This document shows positions 1 through 6,281 of a DNA stretch of 25,925 bases, piece by piece. Source of the stretch: Actinospica sp035712985 (GTDB taxonomy: Bacteria > Actinomycetota > Actinomycetes > Streptomycetales > Catenulisporaceae); assembly GCA_035712985.1 (NCBI GenBank), contig DASTAE010000133.1, positions 1-25,925 of the forward strand, given 5' to 3'. Every line of letters starts with the position of its first letter. Within the stretch, counting starts at the first letter, position 1. A program made the position numbers and the translations under genes. The notes beneath the pieces were generated by a model that was given only the letters and a program-made list of their open reading frames with translations, ran no database searches and had not been told where the DNA came from.

Positions 1-987
1 CTGCTCGCCGCCACCGTCCAGCTCACCGAGACCGGCGACGTCGGCCCGGCGGTGCTGCTCGCCGACCGCCTCGCCGGCTATCTCCACCTGCGCGGCGACC
101 GCGTCCCCTGGCCCACCCTCGCCCGCGTCTCGCTGCAGGCCGCCTCCCAGCACGGCGGCGACACCCAGCTCGCCATGGCCTGGATCCACTGCGGCATGGC
201 CACCCGCGCCGCCGCCGACCACGAGACCTCGAGCGCCCACTTCACCCGCAGCGCCGAGGCCGCCCGCCGGGCCGGCTGGACGGCGGGAGAGGCCGTCGCC
301 CTCAACAACCTCGCCACCACCCTCTGGGCCGGCGGCCACACCGAGCAGGCCGTCACCCGCCTCGGCGAGGCCCTCGTCCTGCACCGGCGCAGCGGCCGTA
401 CCACCGGCGAGGCCGTCACCCTCGCCAACCTCGGCTCCGCGCACATCGAACTCGCCCGCACCGGCCCCCGCGCACTGCGCCGCACCCGGCTCGACCAGGC
501 CCTCGGCCTCGTCAACCAGTCCTGGGAGCTGCACCGGCGCACCGGCGACCGCCGCAACGAGGCCGAGGCCATGCGCCTGCTCGCCGTCGTCCACCGGGAA
601 CTCGGCGACGACCCCCGCGCCCTCGACCTCGCCCACGCCGCCCTGCGCATGGTCACCGACGCCGGGGACCTGCTCTACGAGAGCTCCGCCCACAGCACCC
701 TCGCCACGCTGCTCGCCCGCACCGGGGAGACCCCGCGCGCCTTCGCAGAGCACGAACGCGCCCTGACCATCGCCCGCACCGCCAACGCGCCGCGCGAGAC
801 CGCCGAGGCCCTGCTCGACCTCGCCGAGACCCACGAACTCGTCGGCCGCCGCGACGAGGCCGCCCTCGCCGCCGGCGACGCCCGCACCATCACCGCCCGC
901 GCCGGCCTCGTCTCCCTGCTCCGGCGAGCCGAGCACCTCAAGGGCCGCCTCACCGCCGCCCCGGAACCGCCGCTTCCTGCCGCATAA
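1..987 (+). CDS. TPR-repeat regulator, C-terminal part (5' truncated by window)
   Basis: The reading frame is open from the first base of the window to a TAA at 985-987, so the gene starts upstream and about 328 codons are visible. The product is almost entirely helical repeats of TPR type: units with the pattern A-x-x-L-x-x-L-A/G followed by E-A-L-x-L-H-R-R-x-G recur roughly every 40 residues (for example around positions 300-400, 420-560, 580-660, 700-800). The best match is the C-terminal TPR sensor/protein-interaction region of the large actinomycete AfsR/SARP or NB-ARC-TPR regulators. The DNA-binding and ATPase parts would lie outside the window, so the full architecture is an inference. 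No signal peptide or membrane segment is visible. It ends 115 bp before the lectin gene and has no obvious operon link to it. Confidence 0.7.
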   Translation: MLAATVQLTETGDVGPAVLLADRLAGYLHLRGDRVPWPTLARVSLQAASQHGGDTQLAMAWIHCGMATRAAADHETSSAHFTRSAEAARRAGWTAGEAVALNNLATTLWAGGHTEQAVTRLGEALVLHRRSGRTTGEAVTLANLGSAHIELARTGPRALRRTRLDQALGLVNQSWELHRRTGDRRNEAEAMRLLAVVHRELGDDPRALDLAHAALRMVTDAGDLLYESSAHSTLATLLARTGETPRAFAEHERALTIARTANAPRETAEALLDLAETHELVGRRDEAALAAGDARTITARAGLVSLLRRAEHLKGRLTAAPEPPLPAA

Positions 988-1058
988 GGCATCTGACCAG
1001 CGGTGGCACGGCGCAGAACGGCTACAGCGGAGTACCCCTACCCGACTCCTACCTTAGG

Positions 1059-1082
1059 GACCGTCAACCGACACCGACGGTC
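1059..1082. promoter_or_regulatory. Inverted repeat in the leader of the lectin gene
   Basis: GACCGTC (1059-1065) and GACGGTC (1076-1082) are perfect 7-bp inverted arms with a 10-base spacer. They lie about 20 bp upstream of the lectin gene ATG, just before its GGGAG ribosome binding site at 1090-1094. It could be an operator or a 5' leader hairpin; nothing in the sequence decides which. Confidence 0.3.
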
Positions 1083-1102
1083 TCCGACAGGGAGTCAACA
1101 CC

Positions 1103-1672
1103 ATGAACATCCGTAAGCTGATACCCTCGCGCATCGACCACCGCGCCGCCCGTCTGCTCGCCGTCGCCGCGGTCGGCCTCAGCGCCGTGGGGGTCACCGC
1201 CGGCGCCGCCCAGGCCGACACCGGCTACACCGTCAGCTGGAGCAGCGGCTACCTGATCAACGCCAGCTACGACCTGCTCGACGTCGCCGTGTCCGGCGGC
1301 TCCACCTCCGGCGGCGCGCCGATCATCCAGTGGCCCGCCACCGGCGGCTACGAGCAGATCTGGCGCTTCGGCTACACGTACAACAACGGCGTCTACCAGG
1401 GCGCCTTCATCCAGAACGAGGGCAGCGGCCTCTGCATGAACACCGACGGCGTCGCCGGCGACCAGCTCGACCAGGAGAACTGCTACTTCGGCAACGGTAA
1501 CGAGCTGTTCAACATCTACGGAAGCCTCGGCGGCTACGACTCCTTCCAGAACACCGGCAGCGGCCTCTACCTCGACGTCAACGGCTACAGCTGGAGCGCC
1601 GGCGCGGCCATCGACCTCTGGTACCAGAACAGCCAGCCCAACCAGACCTTCGCGACCACTCCCTGGTCGTAG
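1103..1672 (+). CDS. Small secreted ricin-type beta-trefoil (CBM13-like) lectin
   Basis: The ATG at 1103 follows a GGGAG ribosome binding site at 1090-1094. The 189-residue product starts with a charged N-terminus, a hydrophobic stretch (about residues 18-35) and an A-Q-A cleavage site near residue 39, a typical Sec signal peptide. The mature part is one ricin-type carbohydrate-binding domain: repeats with a G-S-G-L-C/Y-x-N/D-V core, acidic residues for sugar contact, and Q-x-W/Q-x-F endings (QIWRFG, NQTFAT). There is no catalytic domain, so this is probably a free sugar-binding protein or a surface or wall component. The third repeat has Tyr in place of the usual Cys. It is the first gene of a run of secreted carbohydrate-active proteins and ends in a strong hairpin terminator, suggesting a monocistronic unit. 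Confidence 0.75.
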   Translation: MNIRKLIPSRIDHRAARLLAVAAVGLSAVGVTAGAAQADTGYTVSWSSGYLINASYDLLDVAVSGGSTSGGAPIIQWPATGGYEQIWRFGYTYNNGVYQGAFIQNEGSGLCMNTDGVAGDQLDQENCYFGNGNELFNIYGSLGGYDSFQNTGSGLYLDVNGYSWSAGAAIDLWYQNSQPNQTFATTPWS

Positions 1673-1700
1673 GTTGTAGACGCACAGGCGAGCGAGGGGA

Positions 1701-1731
1701 TGCAGGGCGGCCGCGCTTCGGCCGCCCTGCA
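1701..1731 (+). terminator. Strong hairpin terminator after the lectin gene
   Basis: TGCAGGGCGGCCG (1701-1713) pairs perfectly with CGGCCGCCCTGCA (1719-1731) around a 5-base loop, a 13-bp GC-rich stem 29 bp after the lectin stop codon. There is no U-tract, which is usual for actinomycete terminators. Confidence 0.8.
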
Positions 1732-1901
1732 CGCCGTCCACGGGGCTGCCGTATGGCATGGCCGGACATCTCGCCGAGTACCCGCGCTCTCTCGGCGCGA
1801 TGAATCTCGCCTCCACGGCAACCTTTCGGGCCCGTCGAGCCCACTAGGTGTCGTCCGGCCGAATGCCCGGTCGGTGAGGACGGCCGAAAGAGAGCAGCGA
1901 C

Positions 1902-2981
1902 GTGTCCGTTTTCCGCCCGCCCAGGTCGCGGCGGTCAGTTCCGCACGGCCGCGCACCGCGCCGCACCCGGCTGCTCCTGGGCTTCGTGTGCGCCGCCGCG
2001 ATGGCGATCACGCAACTGCTCGGCGTAGCCCATGCGGACACGACGATCACCACCAGCCAGACCGGTACGAGCGGAGGGCATTTCTACTCGTTCTGGACCA
2101 GCGGCAGCGGATCGGTGTCCATGACACTGCGATCAGGCGGCGGCTACAGCACGAGTTGGAGCGACGTCGGCAACTTCGTCGCGGGTGAGGGCTGGAGCGT
2201 CGGCGGGCGCAAGAGCGTGACCTACTCCGGCAGCTTCAACCCGTCCGGCAACGCGTACCTGTCGCTCTACGGCTGGACGACCAACCCGCTGGTCGAGTAC
2301 TACATCGTCGACAACTTCGGCAGTTACCGGCCCACCGGGACGTACAAGGGCACTGTCTCCAGCGACGGCGGCACCTACGACATCTACGAGACGACGCGGT
2401 ACAACGCGCCCTCGATCGAGGGTACGGCCACCTTTAACCAGTACTGGAGCGTCCGCCGCTCCGGGAGGACCGGCGGCACCATCACGACCGGCAACCACTT
2501 CGACGCGTGGGCCGGCCACGGAATGAGCCTCGGCACCTTCAACTACATGATCCTGGCCACCGAGGGATACCAGAGCAGCGGCAGCTCCTCCGTGGCGCTG
2601 GGCGCCTCGAGCAGCGCCGCCCCTCCGACGAGCGCCGCCCCGACGGCCTCCTCACCCGCCGCGACGGCGGGCGACCTGCCTTCGCCCTCCGTCAAGGCGG
2701 TGACGGCGAGTGCCAAGCCGACCTCCTCGTCGCCGTCGGCCGCTCCCAGCACCGCCGCCGCCGCGCCCACCACCGAACCGCCCCAGACCGCCTCCGCGTC
2801 CCCGGTGCTCGCCGCGCCGTCGCAACTCGGTGTCGCCGAAGCGGGATCCCCCCGCCCGCTGCGGTCGCGAGCGGAGTTGCTGTGGTGGTCGTCACCGGTG
2901 CTGGCCGCGGCGGCCGTCGCGCTCCCGGCCAGCAGGTATCGCCGACGGCGAGCCGGGCCGGGCCGGCGGGGCAGGCGGTAG
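1902..2981 (+). CDS. GH11 endo-1,4-beta-xylanase with C-terminal anchor-like tail
   Basis: The GTG start at 1902 follows a GAAAGAGAG purine-rich site. Of 359 residues, 1-45 form a long signal peptide with many Arg before the hydrophobic core, ending GVAHA. Residues 47-231 are a complete GH11 jelly-roll domain that cleaves internal beta-1,4 bonds of xylan outside the cell. The nucleophile is Glu132 in PLVEYYIVDNFGSY and the acid/base is Glu221 in ATEGYQSSG. Asn91 in GNFVAGEGW is the residue that in this family goes with a neutral or alkaline optimum (Asp with an acidic one). Residues 232-310 are a Ser/Ala/Pro/Thr-rich linker. Instead of a binding module, the protein ends in a VAEAG stretch, a short hydrophobic segment (about 326-343) and an Arg-rich tail, the layout of a cell-wall sorting signal or membrane anchor. 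Catalytic assignment is secure; surface anchoring is inferred. Confidence 0.93.
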   Translation: MSVFRPPRSRRSVPHGRAPRRTRLLLGFVCAAAMAITQLLGVAHADTTITTSQTGTSGGHFYSFWTSGSGSVSMTLRSGGGYSTSWSDVGNFVAGEGWSVGGRKSVTYSGSFNPSGNAYLSLYGWTTNPLVEYYIVDNFGSYRPTGTYKGTVSSDGGTYDIYETTRYNAPSIEGTATFNQYWSVRRSGRTGGTITTGNHFDAWAGHGMSLGTFNYMILATEGYQSSGSSSVALGASSSAAPPTSAAPTASSPAATAGDLPSPSVKAVTASAKPTSSSPSAAPSTAAAAPTTEPPQTASASPVLAAPSQLGVAEAGSPRPLRSRAELLWWSSPVLAAAAVALPASRYRRRRAGPGRRGRR

Positions 2982-3127
2982 CCGGGGGCGCGCTCCTGTC
3001 CGCGAACCGCGGCGGGAAATACCGGGGCCGGTTTGCGGGTTGTCAGTCTCGCAGGATAGTTAAGTGAGTCGAACATCTGCGCCGCCACCGAAAGGCGCGC
3101 TCGACCTGAAACCGCGAGGAACCATCT

Positions 3128-4261
3128 ATGACCGCCACGGAGACTCCGGCCTCCCGCGCCGCCGAGATCCTGTCCCGTCCCGTCGAGCTGAACGGGCTGA
3201 CCGTCCCGAGCCGCATCGTGATGGCGCCGATGACGCGCATGTTCTCACCCGGCGGCGTGCCGGGGCAGGATGTCGCGTCCTACTACTCCCGCCGGGCCGC
3301 GGCGGGCGTGGGCCTGATCGTCACCGAGGGCACGTACGTCGGGCACGGGTCCGCGGGGGAGAGCGACCGGGTGCCGCGGTTCCACGGCGAGGAGCAGCTC
3401 GCGGGCTGGGCGAAGGTGGCCGCCGCCGTGCACGAGGCGGGCGGCACGATCGTGCCGCAGCTCTGGCACATCGGCATGACCCGCAGGCCCGAGGCGAAGC
3501 TCAACCCCGAGGCCCCGGCGATGGGCCCGTCGGGCATCCGCGTCGGCCGGGACGGCGAGAGCCGCGACGGGCACGCGATGACCTCGCAGGACCTCGACGA
3601 CGTGATCGCCGCGTTCGCGCGGTCCGCCGCGGCCGCCGAGCGGATCGGCTTCGACGGGGTCGAGTTGCACGGCGCCCACGGCTACCTGATCGACCAGTTC
3701 CTGTGGGGGCGCACCAATCGCCGCACCGACGGCCACGGCGGCGACCACGTCGGGCGCACCCGCTTCGCCGCCGAGATCGTCGAGGCCGTGCGCGCCGCCG
3801 TCTCGCCCGCGTTCCCGGTGATCTTCCGCTACTCGCAGTGGAAGTCGGACGCCTACGACGCCCGGCTCGCCGAGACCCCGCAGGAGCTCGAGGCGATCCT
3901 CGCCCCGCTCAGCGCGGCCGGCGTCGACGCGTTCCACGCCTCCACCCGCCGCTACTGGCAGCCCGAGTTCGACGGCTCCGACCTCAACCTGGCCGGCTGG
4001 ACCAAGAAGCTCACCGGCAAGCCCACCATCACCGTCGGCTCCGTCGGCCTCGGCGGCGACTTCATCCGCTCCTTCGCCGGCGAGGGCTTCGCCGCCGAGG
4101 GCATCGACGGCCTGCTGGACCGGCTCGAGCGCGACGAGTTCGACATGGTCGCCGTCGGACGGGCGCTGTTGCAGGACCCGGAGTGGGCCGCCAAGGTCCT
4201 CGGCGGGCGCCTCGATGAGCTCGCTCCGTACGACCCGGCCGCGCTGAAGACGCTCAGCTGA
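3128..4261 (+). CDS. Old Yellow Enzyme family NADH:flavin oxidoreductase / alkene reductase
   Basis: The ATG at 3128 follows a GAGGA ribosome binding site at 3116-3120. The 377-residue product has no signal peptide and is a cytoplasmic FMN-dependent TIM-barrel enzyme. Diagnostic parts are the N-terminal LTVPSRIVMAPMTR, the QLWHIG strand, and GVELHGAHGYLIDQFLWGR, where His181 and His184 are the pair that binds the substrate carbonyl and Tyr186 is the proton donor; the H-x-x-H pair is as in YqjM and plant OPR enzymes. The C-terminal VGSVGL and VAVGRALLQDPEW regions bind FMN phosphate. The family reduces activated C=C bonds of enones, nitro compounds and similar molecules; the substrate here cannot be read. 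It sits among secreted hydrolases but shows no link to them and has its own terminator. Confidence 0.92.
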   Translation: MTATETPASRAAEILSRPVELNGLTVPSRIVMAPMTRMFSPGGVPGQDVASYYSRRAAAGVGLIVTEGTYVGHGSAGESDRVPRFHGEEQLAGWAKVAAAVHEAGGTIVPQLWHIGMTRRPEAKLNPEAPAMGPSGIRVGRDGESRDGHAMTSQDLDDVIAAFARSAAAAERIGFDGVELHGAHGYLIDQFLWGRTNRRTDGHGGDHVGRTRFAAEIVEAVRAAVSPAFPVIFRYSQWKSDAYDARLAETPQELEAILAPLSAAGVDAFHASTRRYWQPEFDGSDLNLAGWTKKLTGKPTITVGSVGLGGDFIRSFAGEGFAAEGIDGLLDRLERDEFDMVAVGRALLQDPEWAAKVLGGRLDELAPYDPAALKTLS

Positions 4262-4267
4262 CGGAAG

Positions 4268-4299
4268 GAGAGCGCCGCGCCCGCGGTCGCGGCGCTCTC
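4268..4299 (+). terminator. Hairpin terminator after the Old Yellow Enzyme gene
   Basis: GAGAGCGCCGCG (4268-4279) and CGCGGCGCTCTC (4288-4299) form a perfect 12-bp stem with an 8-base loop, 6 bp after the stop codon. It also overlaps the end of a possible minus-strand frame. Confidence 0.8.
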
Positions 4300-4510
4300 A
4301 CGCCTCGGCGGCGTCGATCAGCCGCGCCTCGAACCGCCGCAGTATCGATTCGAGGTCCGCGACGCTGAAGGCGCTGGCCTCGGTACCGTCGACCCGTTCT
4401 CTGTCATAGACATCGGATCTCAAGCGACCATATCCGCACGCCTCCAGCCGTCGCGACAAGCCGCCGACGAGCGATATGAGGCGCTGTCGGTCCGTGCCAA
4501 GACGCCGATT
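4298..4510 (-). pseudogene. Possible frameshifted remnant of a minus-strand gene
   Basis: On the minus strand a frame is open from 4510 down to a TGA at 4298-4300 (70 sense codons). Its last 30 or so codons almost all end in G or C and encode a plausible helical C-terminus (SVADLESILRRFEARLIDAAEA). No ATG or GTG start with a ribosome binding site is present, and a TGA at 4511-4513 blocks extension in this frame. Just upstream another minus-strand frame (about 4590-4490) reads RADRIEALRRLCGSQAEIG and could be the same gene before a frameshift. The protein family is not recognised. It may equally be a chance frame in GC-rich DNA. No other gene was seen between 4300 and 4732. Confidence 0.3.
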
Positions 4511-4732
4511 TCAGCCTGCGATCCGCAAAGACGTCGAAGCGCTTCGATGCGATCGGCACGGTCCGGCGTTACACGTGCGCGGAAGGCGGGCTGAGGAACG
4601 GGTGGCGGCCCGTTCCCGCAGCGCAGTGGGCAATCGGAGGAAGCGGTGAACCGATTGCGCGTCATGTACGTGCACTGGCCTTGAGTGAGCGCCTTCGACT
4701 GCCGGAGGCCGAAAGGACGGACGGGCTACACC

Positions 4733-5956
4733 ATGACGTCGACTTTGCCCGACCTGAACATCGCGAAGAGCCCGATCTACGAGAACCTGGTGGCGATCAG
4801 GGGCGATCCGTACCAGGTCGACACGCCCGTGGGCGGCTGGCCGCAGTCCGCCGGGGGTGCGGACTTCGGCGCGTCGGGCGACATCCTGGGCCGGCTGCTG
4901 GCGCACGGCGGCTCGGACGGTCAGGGCTGGGTCGCGGTGGTCCTCGTCGGCGGACCCGCCGCGGCCCAGCTCAGCCAGCAGTTGGCGCAGGGCACGATGG
5001 CCGGGCTGCCCCTCTCCGGCGGATGCAGCCCGCTCGCCGCCTACCAGGCTCTGCAGGCCCTGCAAGCGATGCAGGCCATGCAGGCGTCGCTCCCGGGCCA
5101 GGCCCAGCAGTGGTCGCAGCCCGAGCTCTCGTATACGGACCACGCGCAACTGGCACTGCCCGCCGCCGGCTATGACTATCAGTCATACGGTGGCACCGGC
5201 AGCATCCCCGCGGTGGCCGACGATCCCATATCCGCGAGTATGGCCTCGAACATGGCCGCCGGGATCGTGCAGAACGCCCTGCAGGCCAGCTCGCCGAGCG
5301 GGAGCACGTACGAGCCGAGCGGGTCCGTGTACGACCAGTACGGCAGTCAGTACGCCGGTCAGTACGCCGGCCAACCCGACCCCTACGCGGCGAGCGAACT
5401 CACTCCGGCCGCCGCGTACTCGGGCGCGATGCAGGCGAACCCGCTCGGCGCCGATCCGGTCGCGCAGTACGCCGCGATGCAGGCCCAACTGCAGGCGCAG
5501 GCTCAGTTGCAGGCCCAGGCCCAGGCCCAGGCCCAGGCACAGGTACAGGCCCAGCTGCAGGCCCAAGCCGAGGCTCAGGCTCTGGCGCAGGCTCAGGCCC
5601 TGGCGCAAGCGCAGGCCCAGGCCCAGCTCGCGGCCAGCGGCGGACAGTACCCGGTGACGCCGATGGCGGGGCCGTCCGACACGGGCGTGATGGCCGCTGC
5701 CGACATGGCCGAGTGGATCAGAGCGGCGAACGCCGCCGCGCTCCAGCAGGCCCAGGCGGCTCAGGCAGCGCAGGCGTCCCAGGCGGCGCAGAGCGCGGTC
5801 CCGACGACGCCGGGCGAGTACCCGGGTTACCCGGGCGCCCCGTTCGCGGCCCTGGGTCGATCGCTCGGCGACCGCGACCGCGACTTCGACGACGACTTCG
5901 GCGACCGCCGCCGCGGCCGTTTCGCCTCCGCGGTGCGGGCGTTCCGGGGCCGGTAG
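4733..5956 (+). CDS. Gln/Ala-repeat low-complexity protein of unknown function
   Basis: The ATG at 4733 is preferred (407 residues; AAAGGACGG upstream at 4712-4720), although the frame is open to a GTG at 4685. There is no signal peptide. The N-terminal 100 residues look like an ordinary folded segment (VAIRGDPYQV, GWVAVVLVGGPAAAQL). The middle is Tyr/Ser/Gln-rich with YGSQYAGQYAGQ repeats. Next comes a tract of QA/LQAQ dipeptides of about 50 residues (DNA 5480-5630), a second Q/A-rich stretch, and a tail that alternates Asp and Arg (RDRDFDDDFGDRRRGR) and ends very basic. The composition resembles prion-like or condensate-forming segments, or a long Ala/Gln helix, but no family is recognised. 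It stands alone between the reductase and the GH30 gene. Confidence 0.7.
   Translation: MTSTLPDLNIAKSPIYENLVAIRGDPYQVDTPVGGWPQSAGGADFGASGDILGRLLAHGGSDGQGWVAVVLVGGPAAAQLSQQLAQGTMAGLPLSGGCSPLAAYQALQALQAMQAMQASLPGQAQQWSQPELSYTDHAQLALPAAGYDYQSYGGTGSIPAVADDPISASMASNMAAGIVQNALQASSPSGSTYEPSGSVYDQYGSQYAGQYAGQPDPYAASELTPAAAYSGAMQANPLGADPVAQYAAMQAQLQAQAQLQAQAQAQAQAQVQAQLQAQAEAQALAQAQALAQAQAQAQLAASGGQYPVTPMAGPSDTGVMAAADMAEWIRAANAAALQQAQAAQAAQASQAAQSAVPTTPGEYPGYPGAPFAALGRSLGDRDRDFDDDFGDRRRGRFASAVRAFRGR
5480..5630 (+). repeat. In-frame CAGGCC-type repeat tract encoding poly-(Gln-Ala)
   Basis: The segment is built from near-identical 6-base units (CAGGCC, CAGGCG, CAGGCT, interrupted by CTG, TTG or GTA codons), giving Gln-Ala with regular Leu/Val interruptions. 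Synonymous variation between units shows selection for the Gln-Ala pattern at protein level, while runs of identical CAGGCC units mark it as prone to length change by slippage. Confidence 0.85.
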
Positions 5957-6109
5957 CCGCGGGAGGACGCACGCGTCGTCGGTCGACCGCGGTCATCCTC
6001 GGCCTTGATCGCACGATCCCAGGAGCGATCGCGGCGTCCTCGCGATGAGTTTCCTGTAACTTTCACGGCGCGGGAGCGGATCCTCAAGCCGCCGTCGCCC
6101 CGCGGCCGG

Positions 6110-6141
6110 CCCGAATCCGCTGCCTGCGCCGCTGATTCGGG
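6110..6141 (+). terminator. Possible terminator hairpin after the Gln/Ala-repeat gene
   Basis: CCCGAATC (6110-6117) and GATTCGGG (6134-6141) are perfect arms, with two further GC pairs inside after one mismatch. It lies about 150 bp after the stop codon and could instead be a leader structure of the GH30 transcript. Confidence 0.4.
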
Positions 6142-6244
6142 TCGGAGCCGGACGCTGCGGCGGGCCGGGTGCCGAAGCCGATATTGACGCCTCTGATCGG
6201 CTGGATGACCATCGCGGAACGCGGAGCAGGCGGCGGCTGCTCAA

Positions 6245-6258
6245 TGTTAACGCTAACA
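6245..6258. promoter_or_regulatory. LacI-family-type operator upstream of the GH30 gene
   Basis: TGTTAACGCTAACA is a 14-bp palindrome with one mismatched pair and a central CG, the form expected for LacI-family sugar-responsive repressors. It ends 23 bp before the ATG at 6282. A related half-site (CGTTAACAGTTCCG, compared with CGCTAACAGTTTCG here) directly follows the GH30 stop at 8461-8474, before the GH54 gene. Confidence 0.55.
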
Positions 6259-6281
6259 GTTTCGTGAAAGAGGAACGAGGC

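Larger units (their letters stand above)
5957..6281 (+). promoter_or_regulatory. Intergenic region upstream of the GH30 gene
   Basis: This 325-bp stretch has no credible gene. It holds a small palindrome (GACCGCGGTC, 5985-5994), a possible hairpin for the upstream gene (6110-6141), and a LacI-type palindrome close to the GH30 start (6245-6258). The sequence GTTTCCTGTAACTTTC near 6050-6065 contains two TTTC elements, but no clear -35/-10 pair could be assigned. Confidence 0.5.

Noticed and set aside
5480..5630. Short tandem DNA repeats as a CRISPR or satellite array
   Set aside because: The units are 6 bases, in frame, without spacers, and encode Gln-Ala with synonymous variation.
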